From assembly GCA_045134375.1 (NCBI GenBank), contig JBGUVL010000035.1:1-64000 (forward strand): 64,000 nt of DNA, in the 5' to 3' direction. Of this stretch, positions 18,723-27,503 are shown in pieces. The DNA comes from JBGUVL01 sp045134375 (GTDB lineage Bacteria; Bacillota_I; Bacilli_A; Erysipelotrichales; Erysipelotrichaceae). Numbering within the stretch: position 1 is the stretch's first letter; the number at the start of each line of letters is the position of its first letter. Both the position numbers and the translations under genes were made by a program. The notes beneath the pieces are model-generated. The model was not told where the DNA came from. It worked only from the letters and a program-made list of their open reading frames with translations, and searched no databases.

Positions 18723-18775
18723 AGTTAGATATATCTAACTATATTTTTTGTTTATTGAGTTAGCTATTTATAACT
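18723..18775. promoter_or_regulatory. Tandem DtxR/MntR-type operator boxes before feoA
   Basis: Box 1 (18723-18740) is a perfect 18-base palindrome, AGTTAGATATATCTAACT. Box 2 (18758-18775) is AGTTAGCTATTTATAACT, matching box 1 at 15 of 18 positions and starting 35 bases later. A weaker partial copy, AGTTAGATAAAGCTAATA, lies at 19265 before feoB. The boxes sit over the predicted start site, so metal-dependent repression of ferrous iron uptake is likely. A DtxR-family gene lies at 49017-49376 with the same motif nearby. Confidence 0.7.
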
Positions 18776-18796
18776 TTAAAGATTGAGGAGGAAATC

Positions 18797-19009
18797 ATGA
18801 TGCCGTTACTATTTGCTGAATTGAATGAAAGTAAGGTAATTAAACGTATTTCCGGTAATGCAGAAATCAAACATCACTTGGAGAATTTAGGGTTTGTTCC
18901 AGGAAGTTCGATACGCGTTGTAAATAAAACATTGGGAAATATGATTGTTGATATTAAAGATGTAAGGGTTGCTATCGCAAAAGATCTAGCGAGAAAAATT
19001 ATGGTTTAA
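18797..19009 (+). CDS. feoA: FeoA-domain protein, first copy
   Basis: 70 residues, a small SH3-like FeoA protein with HHLENLGFVPGSSIRVVNKTLGNMIVDIKDVRVAIAKDLARKI across the domain. FeoA proteins are cytoplasmic partners of FeoB in ferrous iron import. The ATG follows GAGGAGG. Two FeoA copies in tandem before feoB are common in anaerobic Bacillota. An ATG three bases further in is an equally possible start. Confidence 0.88.
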   Translation: MMPLLFAELNESKVIKRISGNAEIKHHLENLGFVPGSSIRVVNKTLGNMIVDIKDVRVAIAKDLARKIMV

Positions 19010-19024
19010 GTAGGAGGAATTGGA

Positions 19025-19243
19025 ATGAATTTAAAAGAAGCAAAAATTGGAACTACCGTGGTCGTGAAAAAGTTAAACGCCCAAGGTGCTTTAAAGCGCC
19101 GTATCATGGATATGGGTATCACCAAAGGAGTTGGCATTTATATAAGAAAGGTAGCGCCGTTAGGCGATCCCATTGAGGTTTGTGTAAGAGATTATGAATT
19201 ATCATTAAGAAAAGCCGATGCTGCGATGATTGAAGTGGAGTAG
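19025..19243 (+). CDS. feoA: FeoA-domain protein, second copy
   Basis: 72 residues, the second SH3-like FeoA copy, with GALKRRIMDMGITKGVGIYIRKVAPLGDPIEVCVRDYELSLRKADA. It keeps the LKRRxxDMGxxxG pattern typical of FeoA, more closely than the first copy does. It starts 15 bases after the first feoA with AGGAGG and belongs to the same transcript. The two copies differ enough to suggest separate roles rather than recent duplication. Confidence 0.9.
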   Translation: MNLKEAKIGTTVVVKKLNAQGALKRRIMDMGITKGVGIYIRKVAPLGDPIEVCVRDYELSLRKADAAMIEVE

Positions 19244-19303
19244 CATCTTATTTTTCAAATCATAAGTTAGATAAAGCTAATAATAGAAGAAGGAGGAAAT
19301 GGA

Positions 19304-21406
19304 ATGAATATTAATGTAGCATTAGCTGGTAATCCAAATAGTGGGAAAACAACTTTATTTAATGTATTAACCGGAGCGAATCAGTTCGTAGGGAATTGGC
19401 CAGGTGTAACCGTTGAGAAAAAGGAGGGGAGATACAAAGCAGATAAGGAAATTCGAATTACGGATTTACCTGGTATCTATTCTTTATCCCCTTATACTTT
19501 GGAGGAAGTGGTTTCCCGTGAGTTTTTGTTGAAAGAATCTGTCGATGTTATTTTAAATATCGTGGATGGTTCCAATTTGGAACGAAATCTTTATTTAACA
19601 ACCCAATTACTAGAATTAGGGATTCCTGTGGTTGTCGCTGTTAATATGTTGGATGTTATTGAAAAGCGTGGGGATCGAATCGATTATGCATTTTTAGCAA
19701 CGAAATTGGATTGTCCAGTCGTACCCATTTCTGCTTTGAAGAATAAGGGAATCGTAGAAATGATGAACTGTGTAAAAAAAGTTTCTTTTTCTGATTGCAA
19801 CCCCAAAAATATCTATGATAAAAAAATGAATGACGTATTACAGTCACTGGCATTGTCAATACCAAAGCAAATTGCGGAAAAGAAAGCGTTATTTTATAGT
19901 GTTAAATTATTTGAAAGAGATGAAAAAATCATTTCCGATTTAAGCGTGAGCTTGAATGATCAAAGGATAGAAGAATTGGAAAAAACGTTCGATGATGATA
20001 GTGAAAGTATCATTACCAATGCGAGATATTCTTATATTACCAGCATCATTGAAAAATGTTATAAAAAAGGGAATCGGGAAAGATTATCGACTTCGGATAA
20101 AATAGATCGAATTGTGACAAATCGTATTTTAGCATTACCGATTTTTGCTTTTGTGATGTTTGTTGTATATTATGTTTCCGTTACAACAGTAGGGACAATG
20201 GTAACCGATTGGACCAATGATGTTCTATTTGGAGAAATAATTCCACCTGCAATCGAAAGTTTTTTATCTTCGATCCATTGTTCACCATGGCTACAAGGCC
20301 TCATTTTGCATGGTATTGTAGGTGGTGTTGGTGCTGTCTTAGGATTTGTTCCTCAAATGTTTGTTCTATTTGCGTTTTTAGCAGCCTTAGAGGATTGTGG
20401 CTATATGGCACGTGTTGCTTTTATTATGGATCGTATTTTTCGAAAATTTGGATTATCTGGGAAATCATTTATTCCTATGCTAATTGGTAGTGGTTGTGGT
20501 GTTCCTGGTATCATGGCGAGCCGTACCATTGAAAGTGATCGGGATCGTAAGATGACCATTATAATAACCACATTCATTCCTTGTGGGGCAAAACTACCTA
20601 TTATTGCTTTGATTGCAGGGGCATTATTTAATGGGGCTTCCTGGGTAGCACCAAGTGCTTATTTCCTAGGGGTTGCTGCAATTATCGTTTCGGGAATCAT
20701 TTTGAAGAAGACAAAATGGTTTGTAGGAGATCCTGCACCATTCGTTATGGAAATGCCAGCCTATCATGTACCGAGAGTAGTCAATGTCTTAAGAAGTATG
20801 TGGGAACGTGGATGGTCATTCATCAAAAAAGCAGGAACGATTATTTTGTTTTCCACCATTATCATTTGGTTCTTACAATCCTTTGGAATGGAATCGGGAA
20901 GTTTTGCGATGGTCGAAGATAGGAATCATAGTTTCTTAGCCATGATAGGTCAAACTTTTGCTTGGCTCTTTGCTCCTTTAGGTTGGGGTAATTGGAAAGC
21001 AGCCGTCGCTACGATTACAGGTCTTATCGCGAAAGAAAATGTTGTTGCAACATTTGGTCAGCTGTATGGATTTGCAGAAGTGGCAGAAGATGGAAGTGAA
21101 ATCTGGGGAACGTTATCCTCTAGCTTTAGCACCTTATCCGCTTATTCCTTCTTAACCTTTAATCTATTATGTGCCCCATGTTTTGCAGCAATCGGAGCAA
21201 TCAAAAGAGAGATGAATAATGAAAAATGGACATTGTTTGCGATTGTTTATCAGTGTGTATTTGCTTATGCGATTGCATTGTTGATTTATCAGATGGGCAT
21301 TGTTATGACAAGCGGAACGATTACCATGGGAACCATTTTTGCGGTTGCTGTAATGGTGATATTAATCTATTTGCTGGTTCGACCAGCAAAGCGTTCCGCA
21401 AAATAG
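19304..21406 (+). CDS. feoB: Ferrous iron transporter B
   Basis: 700 residues. The N-terminal GTPase has G1 GNPNSGKTTLFN (residues 8-19), the VGNWPGVTVEKKEG switch, G3 DLPGIYSL and G4 NMLD. A helical spacer follows, then a membrane domain from about residue 275 with the two Gate regions (VLGFVPQMFVLFAFLAALEDCGYMARVAF and the Nucleos_tra2-like SGCGVPGIMASRTI stretch). It imports Fe2+ across the cytoplasmic membrane. An extra partial operator-like sequence lies 39 bases before the ATG. The IS110 element begins in the 200 bases after its stop. Confidence 0.95.
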   Translation: MNINVALAGNPNSGKTTLFNVLTGANQFVGNWPGVTVEKKEGRYKADKEIRITDLPGIYSLSPYTLEEVVSREFLLKESVDVILNIVDGSNLERNLYLTTQLLELGIPVVVAVNMLDVIEKRGDRIDYAFLATKLDCPVVPISALKNKGIVEMMNCVKKVSFSDCNPKNIYDKKMNDVLQSLALSIPKQIAEKKALFYSVKLFERDEKIISDLSVSLNDQRIEELEKTFDDDSESIITNARYSYITSIIEKCYKKGNRERLSTSDKIDRIVTNRILALPIFAFVMFVVYYVSVTTVGTMVTDWTNDVLFGEIIPPAIESFLSSIHCSPWLQGLILHGIVGGVGAVLGFVPQMFVLFAFLAALEDCGYMARVAFIMDRIFRKFGLSGKSFIPMLIGSGCGVPGIMASRTIESDRDRKMTIIITTFIPCGAKLPIIALIAGALFNGASWVAPSAYFLGVAAIIVSGIILKKTKWFVGDPAPFVMEMPAYHVPRVVNVLRSMWERGWSFIKKAGTIILFSTIIIWFLQSFGMESGSFAMVEDRNHSFLAMIGQTFAWLFAPLGWGNWKAAVATITGLIAKENVVATFGQLYGFAEVAEDGSEIWGTLSSSFSTLSAYSFLTFNLLCAPCFAAIGAIKREMNNEKWTLFAIVYQCVFAYAIALLIYQMGIVMTSGTITMGTIFAVAVMVILIYLLVRPAKRSAK

Positions 21407-21602
21407 CATCGGTTGAAATAGAAAAAATAAGGAAGACCAGCTATGAATCTGTCAAGTAAAAATGAATAGATTTGTACATTTTCTTTAAATTAAATTTTGG
21501 GTATACAAAAACTCATTTATTTAAGTCATCTTAAATAACGCACTGAAATAGATGATATGTATATGCCAAAATATTAGTTCTTTGAAAAATTATCGTTTGA
21601 AA

Positions 21603-22769
21603 TTATTGGTATTTAAATTCTTCGTTAGGATGATTTAAGATCCAAAAGATATATCGACAAAGTTTGGCAGCACAATGCCCTAATGCATTGTAATGAGACT
21701 TTCCTTGAGATTTCTTTAATTCAAAAAAGTCTTTCATAGATCCAGGTCTTCTGGTCATATTGTATGCTGACCATATAAGAGCGTATCTTAAAAGTTTACT
21801 TCCTCTTTTAGACATTCTGGTTCTATTTGCACTCCATGTCCCCGATTGTCTTACCTTTGGATCAAGTCCTGCATAAGCAACTAGCTTTTTTGGAGAATCA
21901 AATCGTGTTATATTAATTATGGCAGACATGATATAACCGATTTCTATATCGTTAATTCCGATTAACTGATGTAATGGAGAATTAAGTACAGTGGGATGTT
22001 TCTTGATTTCCTTTTCGATTCTATCAATCTGCTTTTCTTTTAGATCTAAGGTTTCAATACATTGAGTGATATTTAAACCAATACTTAAAGAGTGAATACC
22101 AATAGAAGTTTTAGCTGCTTTCTTAACAGCTTCAATTTTAGATACAGGATATTTCCCCATGGAAGCTGTTTTAACTAAGTTTTTGAGCTTATCTATTCTT
22201 ACTTCAGAAATATCCTTAGCAGTTGGATATTCCTTTAAAATAGCTCTAATACCAGCGGTATTGATATCTACAAGAGATTCAAGTTCAGGGAATACTCTAT
22301 CAAGATAAGACTTAAGTTTGATCTTCATTTTAGATACATCAGTCATCAAGAACTGTCTTTGAAAAGCTAACTCTTTAAGTTCATTATTCAAAAATTCTTC
22401 ATTATTTAGATTTAAATGTTCAAACGATAAAAACTGCGCGATAGCCTTGGAATCGATATTATCATTCTTGGCATCACGTAAAGAAATAGATCTAAACTTA
22501 CTAGTCATATAAGGGTTGATTAAATAACACTTATATTTCTTAGAAGTTAGATAATTGAATAAGGTTTGATGATAGTGACCTGTAGATTCAAAACCAATCA
22601 TTATCTCATTATCCTTATTCTTCCTAAGATTCGCTAATAATGTTTTAAAGCCTTTATCATCATTAGTGAAGTGTAGTGAATCAAGTATTATTTCACCTGT
22701 AGATGGATTATAGATACTTGCGACGTGTTCATATTTGGCAACGTCAATGCCACAAAACAGTTTAGTCAT
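21603..22769 (-). CDS. IS110-family transposase (DEDD recombinase)
   Basis: 388 residues, a typical IS110 length. The N-terminal RuvC-like DEDD domain begins CGIDVAKYEHVASIY (first Asp at about residue 8), has IGFESTGHYH (Glu) near 58-67 and DAKNDNIDSKAIAQFL (the last two acidic residues) near 98-113. The C-terminal Transposase_20 domain has GINDIEIGYIMSAII, YAGLDPKVRQSG and SKRGSKLLRYAL, with the expected Ser nucleophile region. It appears complete and possibly active. Its ribosome binding site (AAGGCGG) lies inside the 3' arm of a strong hairpin just upstream. Confidence 0.94.
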   Translation of the reverse strand: MTKLFCGIDVAKYEHVASIYNPSTGEIILDSLHFTNDDKGFKTLLANLRKNKDNEIMIGFESTGHYHQTLFNYLTSKKYKCYLINPYMTSKFRSISLRDAKNDNIDSKAIAQFLSFEHLNLNNEEFLNNELKELAFQRQFLMTDVSKMKIKLKSYLDRVFPELESLVDINTAGIRAILKEYPTAKDISEVRIDKLKNLVKTASMGKYPVSKIEAVKKAAKTSIGIHSLSIGLNITQCIETLDLKEKQIDRIEKEIKKHPTVLNSPLHQLIGINDIEIGYIMSAIINITRFDSPKKLVAYAGLDPKVRQSGTWSANRTRMSKRGSKLLRYALIWSAYNMTRRPGSMKDFFELKKSQGKSHYNALGHCAAKLCRYIFWILNHPNEEFKYQ

Positions 22770-22960
22770 AAAAAGACCGCCTTTCTAGAACCTTGTCATT
22801 CTATAGCGGTCTTACCAGTGTAAACTTGCGTGACATAAAGATATCAAAACCTATCCAGCTATAAACAGATGTAATAAGATCCTATAGATTCACTCTCCCT
22901 TAAGTAGATATACCACATGATCAAATAAGAGTATTAAGGTTCTACTTACATTTTAAAGGC
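22770..22960 (-). ncRNA. Candidate IS110 bridge (leader) RNA region
   Basis: Noncoding stretch on the 5' side of the transposase, where IS110-group elements are known to encode a bridge RNA that pairs with target and donor DNA. I cannot fold it here; the 3' border would be the hairpin at 22773-22813. The assignment rests on family knowledge and position. Confidence 0.4.
22773..22813 (-). terminator. Hairpin before the transposase, hides its ribosome site
   Basis: On the - strand an 8-bp perfect stem AAGACCGC / GCGGTCTT with a 25-base loop is followed by TTT and the transposase ATG. It looks like a terminator for the leader RNA and also covers the AAGGCGG ribosome site, so it should limit transposase production. 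Confidence 0.65.
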
Positions 22961-23020
22961 TGGAAAGGAAAAGTGATACAAGTGTTACAACAAGGTACGT
23001 TTGTATCATACAAGGATATA

Positions 23021-23890
23021 ATGGAAATAAAAAGAAATTCACAGTGTTGGTGCGGTAGTGGAAAAAAATATAAAGCATGTCATGAAGAATTCGATAAAAA
23101 GTTAAATGTACTTCGTTTTAAAGGAAATATTATTCCTGAGAGAGCGTTGATCAAAAGTGATGCTGCTATCAAAGGCATTCGAAAAAGCGGGAAAATTAAT
23201 ACCGCTGTTTTAGATTATGTTGCTGCCCATATCAAAGCCGGTATAACTACAGAAGAAATTGATCAAATGGTAATGAAAATAACAAAGCAATACGGTGCAA
23301 TTCCAGCGCAGTTGCACTATAATGGTTATCCAAAGAGTGTTTGTGTTTCTATCAATGATCAAGTGTGTCATGGCATACCAGATGAACAGACGATTCTAAA
23401 AGAAGGCGATATCGTCAATGTTGATTGCACCACTATTTTTCATGGCTATTATGCTGATGCTTCCCGCATGTTTATCATTGGGGAAGCGAGTGAAGAAGCA
23501 AAACGATTAGTACAGGTGACAAAAGAATGTCTTGAATTAGGAATTGCATCCGTAAAGCCATGGTGTCATGTGGGTGACATTGGAGATGCCATCTATCGGC
23601 ATGCTTCAAAAAATGGATATAGTGTTGTTGTTGATTTTTGTGGTCATGGGGTTGGAAATGATTTTCATGAAGATCCTTTTGTGATGCACATGGCACGAAA
23701 GGGGACAGGCATGATTTTAGCTCCTGGTATGGTATTTACGATTGAACCGATGATAAACGCAGGGGATTATCAAATCGTTATTGATGAAAGTAATGGATGG
23801 ACAGCTTATACGAAAGATCATTCGCTCAGTGCGCAATGGGAACATACGCTTTTGGTAACAGAACGTGGGGTAGAAATTATTACAAAATAA
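23021..23890 (+). CDS. map: Methionine aminopeptidase type I with SEC-C zinc motif
   Basis: 289 residues from ATG 23021; an upstream ATG-less or GTG extension to 22973 reads through IS-flank sequence and is less likely. The N-terminus has a SEC-C-type zinc motif (CWCGSGKKYKACH, residues 8-20), common in Bacillota MAPs. The catalytic domain carries the five metal ligands: D in NVDCTTIFHGYYADASR (two Asp), H in FCGHGVGNDFHEDP, E in FTIEPM and E in QWEHTLLV. It removes the initiator Met from new proteins. The IS lies directly upstream, so its native promoter may have been displaced. Confidence 0.93.
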   Translation: MEIKRNSQCWCGSGKKYKACHEEFDKKLNVLRFKGNIIPERALIKSDAAIKGIRKSGKINTAVLDYVAAHIKAGITTEEIDQMVMKITKQYGAIPAQLHYNGYPKSVCVSINDQVCHGIPDEQTILKEGDIVNVDCTTIFHGYYADASRMFIIGEASEEAKRLVQVTKECLELGIASVKPWCHVGDIGDAIYRHASKNGYSVVVDFCGHGVGNDFHEDPFVMHMARKGTGMILAPGMVFTIEPMINAGDYQIVIDESNGWTAYTKDHSLSAQWEHTLLVTERGVEIITK

Positions 23891-23900
23891 TGTATGAAAT

Positions 23901-23956
23901 AGAAAAGATTCTACTACGAAAATCAGAAAAAGAAAAAATGGGTGGAATCTTTTTTT
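23901..23956 (+). terminator. Terminator with long loop
   Basis: AAAAGATTCTAC pairs with GTGGAATCTTTT (one G-T) followed by a T run; the loop is long, so efficiency is uncertain. Confidence 0.5.
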
Positions 23957-24102
23957 GTGTTTATTGAGAAAAAAATAAAAAGATTGTGAAAACCAATCAA
24001 AAAATATAGGAAAGTAAGAAAAATAGGTATGAAATTAGATTTATCGCTAGACTTAATCCGTCACAAAAGGTAAAATGTATACGTTAAAGGAGGAATGTAG
24101 CA

Positions 24103-24915
24103 ATGGATAAAACGGTGCTTGAAAAACACGCAAGAAATATCAGAAGGAATATTGTCAAAATGGTACACGCTGCAAAGAGTGGACATCCAGGCGGTTCTTT
24201 ATCCTCAGCAGATATAATTACTTATCTGTATTTTAATGAAATGGATATCAATGATGCGAATGCGGATACTCAGAATCGAGATCGTTTCGTATTGAGCAAA
24301 GGACATGCGTCTCCACTGCTCTACTCAGTATTGAGTGAGAAAGGGATTCTAAAAGACGACCTATTAAGTTTCCGTAAGATTGATTCGATTTTACAGGGAC
24401 ATCCAAATATGACATACATCAGAGGTGTGGATATGTCAACAGGTTCTTTAGGACAAGGAATTTCTTGTGCCGTAGGAATGGCACTTGCCAATAAGTTAGA
24501 TAAAAATGATCATCGTATTTATGCCCTATTAGGCGATGGAGAATGCCAGGAAGGGGAAGTATGGGAAGCGGCAATGGCAGCTGCCCATTATCACCTTGAT
24601 AACTTATGTGCTATTTTAGATTATAATGGCTTGCAGATTGATGGGGATATCAGTGAAGTAATGAATCCAGCCCCATTCGAAGAAAAATTTGCCGCATTTG
24701 GTTGGAATGTGATTGCTATTGACGGTCACAACTATGAAGAAATTGCTAGTGCATTTGAAAAAGCAAGAGAATGTAAAGGTAAACCAACCATCTTGATTGC
24801 AAAAACAATCAAAGGAAAAGGGGTATCCTTCATGGAAAACAATGCTGGATGGCATGGAATTGCTCCTAACGATGAAGAACTGGCAACTGCAATGAAAGAG
24901 CTAGGTGATGAATAA
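24103..24915 (+). CDS. Transketolase, N-terminal (ThDP-binding) subunit
   Basis: 270 residues. HAAKSGHPGGSLSSADI (about 22-38), SKGHASPLLYSVL, GSLGQGISCAVGMALA and the ThDP/Mg motif GDGECQEGEVWEAAMAAAHYHLDNLCAILDYN (about 147-178) are all present. It is the first half of a split transketolase of the pentose phosphate pathway; the second half overlaps its stop by one base. AAAGGAGGAATG precedes the ATG. Confidence 0.93.
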   Translation: MDKTVLEKHARNIRRNIVKMVHAAKSGHPGGSLSSADIITYLYFNEMDINDANADTQNRDRFVLSKGHASPLLYSVLSEKGILKDDLLSFRKIDSILQGHPNMTYIRGVDMSTGSLGQGISCAVGMALANKLDKNDHRIYALLGDGECQEGEVWEAAMAAAHYHLDNLCAILDYNGLQIDGDISEVMNPAPFEEKFAAFGWNVIAIDGHNYEEIASAFEKARECKGKPTILIAKTIKGKGVSFMENNAGWHGIAPNDEELATAMKELGDE

Positions 24916-25835
24916 TGGGTAAAGCAACAAGAGAAGCCTATGGTAAGGCATTAAGCGAATTGGCGTTGGCTCACGACAATGTAGTTGTGTTGGATGCCGA
25001 TTTATCCAAAAGTACGAAAACGTATGAAGCAAAAAAAGTAGCACCAGAGAGACATTTCAACATGGGAATTGCTGAGGGAAATATGATGGCAGTAGCAGCC
25101 GGATTAGCGGCTAGTGGAAAAGTTGTATTTGCTTCTAGCTTTGCGATGTTTGCAACAGGAAGAGCGTTTGAACAGATTCGCAACAGTATCTGTTATCCTA
25201 ATTTGAATGTAAAAGTGTGCGCTTCTCATGCAGGAATCACAGTAGGAGAAGATGGCGCTTCTCATCAAACGGTGGAAGATATTTCATTGATGCGTTCGAT
25301 TCCAAATATGAAAGTTTTTCAGCCTTGTGATGCGAAAGAAGCAGAGGCGATTGTCAAAGCGGTTTACGATATTGAAGGTCCTTGCTATGTTCGTTTAGGT
25401 AGACCAGGGGTAGAGGATGTTTATGAAGGAGATTACACTTTTGAATATGGCAAAGGAGTAACCTTACATCAGGGGAAAAAGATTGCTGTGATTGCTACCG
25501 GTATGATGGTACAGGAAAGTTTAAAAGCGGCAAAACTAGTGACGAATTTAGATCCAACGATCATCAATATTCATACCATTAAACCAATCGATAAAGAATT
25601 GATTGCTAAGACTGCAAAGACCCACGATATTATTGTCACTGTGGAAGAACATAGTGTCATTGGTGGATTAGGAAGTGCAGTAGCAGAGGTACTGGCTCCA
25701 TTAGGATTATCCTGTCGACAGTATATGTTAGGAATGCAGGATGAATTTGGTCGCAGTGGTACACCTGCTGCATTACTTGACTATTATAAATTAGATGCGA
25801 AACATATTGCTGAGTATTTAATGAACTTAAAATAA
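24915..25835 (+). CDS. Transketolase, C-terminal subunit
   Basis: 306 residues, supplying the pyrimidine-binding and C-terminal domains: VLDADLSKST, NMGIAEGNMMAVAAGLA with the catalytic Glu (residues about 51-67), VCASHAGITVGEDGASHQTVEDISLMRSIPNM and VEEHSVIGGLGSAVAEVLA. It forms the active enzyme with the preceding subunit, coupled through a one-base overlap (TAATG). It could also serve a related synthase of the same architecture, but the pair as such is typical transketolase. A very strong terminator follows. Confidence 0.93.
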   Translation: MGKATREAYGKALSELALAHDNVVVLDADLSKSTKTYEAKKVAPERHFNMGIAEGNMMAVAAGLAASGKVVFASSFAMFATGRAFEQIRNSICYPNLNVKVCASHAGITVGEDGASHQTVEDISLMRSIPNMKVFQPCDAKEAEAIVKAVYDIEGPCYVRLGRPGVEDVYEGDYTFEYGKGVTLHQGKKIAVIATGMMVQESLKAAKLVTNLDPTIINIHTIKPIDKELIAKTAKTHDIIVTVEEHSVIGGLGSAVAEVLAPLGLSCRQYMLGMQDEFGRSGTPAALLDYYKLDAKHIAEYLMNLK

Positions 25836-25843
25836 GAAAAATA

Positions 25844-25879
25844 AAAACATCGACCAAAGCATTGCTTGGTCGATGTTTT
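25844..25879. terminator. Strong terminator after transketolase
   Basis: Perfect 14-bp stem AAAACATCGACCAA / TTGGTCGATGTTTT with an 8-base loop. It is also the likely insertion target of the group II intron remnant that begins just behind it. Confidence 0.92.
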
Positions 25880-25880
25880 G

Positions 25881-26198
25881 GTATGACCGATATCCCGATA
25901 GGCTTTGGTGATAGTTTACAAGGCGCAAGCTCGTCCGAATCGATAAACATCTGCGTACAAGAATGAGGGAAAGTGAAAGAACAGTGGGGGACACCTAAGT
26001 GGATGGGAAAACCTTTGGTTGGATTTGTCGAGCAATATCAGGCAGTAGTGAAGGCAACAGAGGGAATCTCATTCGCAAAGAAATCTTCGCAATACGAGGA
26101 CTTTTCAATTATTTCGATTATTATTGGAATTGAACCGCCGTATGCCAAAGGACACATACGGTGTTGTGAAAGGAGCTACTAGTTAGACCAGATTCGAT
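25881..26198 (+). mobile_element. Group IIC intron remnant without reverse transcriptase
   Basis: About 318 bases with no gene. Bases 26127-26172 read TTGAACCGCCGTATG, a short loop, then CATACGGTGTTGTGAAAGG, closely matching domain V of group IIC introns as I remember it from Oceanobacillus iheyensis, including the CGC catalytic triad. The 5' end begins GTATG (consensus GUGYG) one base behind the transketolase terminator, and class C introns are known to insert behind terminators. A GGGGGACACC...GGATGGGAAAACC stretch at 26006-26034 resembles the domain I region. The intron-encoded protein is missing and domain VI looks shortened, so it is probably a dead copy. Confidence 0.68.
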
Positions 26199-26280
26199 CA
26201 CTCTTAATGAAAAGACTTGATGTAGACTAACATTTTACGATAAAATGAAACGGAAATAAGAGTAGTAAGGAGCGATGACA

Positions 26281-27039
26281 ATGGCAATAAATTGCAATGA
26301 TCTAGCAAGAGCAGCCACTCGTGCAGGAATGATATTACTGGAAAGTGGCGCAGAAACCTATCGTGTGGAAGATACGATGAAACGAATCTGCCTTTCCTAT
26401 GGGGCTCAGGTGGTGGATTCCTATGCAACTCCGACGCTTTTGATCATTTCTTTTTCCTTGGACGATGAGCTTGTTCATAATGTAAAACGTACCCAATTGA
26501 AAGAAGTTAATTTAAGTAAAATTGACAAGGTCAACGACCTTTCTCGCTCCATCAGTGAGCATCACATTGAATTGTCTAAATTTAATGAAATACTTGAACA
26601 GATTGATTGTGAACCAAAGTATAAAAAAATTATTTTAATCAGTGCAGCGGCCATCTGTACCTTTGGTTTTGCATTGTTTTTTGGTGGCACTCTCAAGGAT
26701 GCTGTTGCTAGTCTTGCTTTAGGGGCTTTATTAAAGCTATTTACATTACAAATCGATCGGATTGATTTCAATTCCTTTTTTAAATATTTAATTTCCGGTG
26801 CAATGGTGACATTGATTTCTATTTATTTTTCGAAATGGCATCTTTGTGACAATTTGGATACTATTATTATTTCTGTCGATATGTTATTGGTCCCTGGCTT
26901 AGCGATAACGAATGCGATACGTGACACAGTTAGTGGGGATTTAGTCAGTGGGGTTGCTAGGACAACCGAAGCAATTTTTATTGCTGTTGCGATTGCCTTA
27001 GGCAGTGGACTAGTATTTATGTTTGTAGGAGGCTATTAA
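26281..27039 (+). CDS. Threonine/serine exporter family protein, YjjP-like
   Basis: 252 residues from ATG 26281, preferred over ATG 26275 because the AAGGAG at 26267-26272 is then correctly spaced. The N-terminal soluble half (ARAATRAGMILLESGAETYRVEDTM) is typical of the ThrE/DUF1212 domain; the second half has about five membrane helices with VDMLLVPGLAITNAIRDTVSGDLVSG. Together with the next gene it makes a split ThrE-type exporter, for which small amino or organic acids are known substrates. The exact substrate is not readable. Confidence 0.87.
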   Translation: MAINCNDLARAATRAGMILLESGAETYRVEDTMKRICLSYGAQVVDSYATPTLLIISFSLDDELVHNVKRTQLKEVNLSKIDKVNDLSRSISEHHIELSKFNEILEQIDCEPKYKKIILISAAAICTFGFALFFGGTLKDAVASLALGALLKLFTLQIDRIDFNSFFKYLISGAMVTLISIYFSKWHLCDNLDTIIISVDMLLVPGLAITNAIRDTVSGDLVSGVARTTEAIFIAVAIALGSGLVFMFVGGY

Positions 27040-27040
27040 G

Positions 27041-27493
27041 ATGCTACTTCAAGGAATTTCAGCAGCATTAGCATCGCTTGGCTTTGCTTTGCTTTTTAAT
27101 ATACGTGGGGATAAATTAGTGAGTGCGGCAATAATCGGTGGTTTTGGTGGACTCGCTTATTATCTTTCGTTAGATTATTATCATTCTACAGTAACTGCAT
27201 TATTTATCGCAAGTATTGTGATTTCGATATTATCCGAAATTTTCGCTAGAATACAAAAATGTCCAGTTACGACATTTCTTCTTTGTGCGTTAATTCCTTT
27301 GGTTCCGGGAGGAGGAATGTATTATACGATGTTAGAAATTGTAAGAAATCATATTGATGGGGCAATTTCCATGGGGATTTCTACATTGATTCAGGCCTTT
27401 AGCATCGTAGTAGGATGTATGTTAATATCTAGTTTTTTGCGTTTGTTGAATCAATTGAAAAGCAAGCATAACACAAGGGATGATACGAAATAA
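27041..27493 (+). CDS. Threonine/serine exporter family protein, YjjB-like
   Basis: 150 residues with four to five membrane helices (DUF3815/ThrE C-terminal type). The signature TFLLCALIPLVPGGGMYYTMLEIV lies at about 88-111. It follows YjjP after one base and is the membrane partner of a two-part exporter. The only extra-membrane part is a short basic tail. It ends before a strong two-way terminator shared with asnA. Confidence 0.87.
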   Translation: MLLQGISAALASLGFALLFNIRGDKLVSAAIIGGFGGLAYYLSLDYYHSTVTALFIASIVISILSEIFARIQKCPVTTFLLCALIPLVPGGGMYYTMLEIVRNHIDGAISMGISTLIQAFSIVVGCMLISSFLRLLNQLKSKHNTRDDTK

Positions 27494-27503
27494 AATAGAG
27501 GAT

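Larger units (their letters stand above)
21407..22972 (-). mobile_element. IS110-family insertion sequence, ends not resolved
   Basis: One transposase gene with flanking noncoding DNA sits between feoB and the methionine aminopeptidase gene. IS110 elements usually lack terminal inverted repeats and make no clear target duplication, and I see neither, so the stated limits are only the neighbouring genes. The noncoding part on the transposase's 5' side (22770 to about 22970) is the place where the IS110 group encodes its bridge RNA. No second copy of the element was seen in the window. Confidence 0.75.

Noticed and set aside
21407..22972. Terminal inverted repeats of the insertion sequence
   Set aside because: None visible, and IS110 elements usually have none, so ends are left open.
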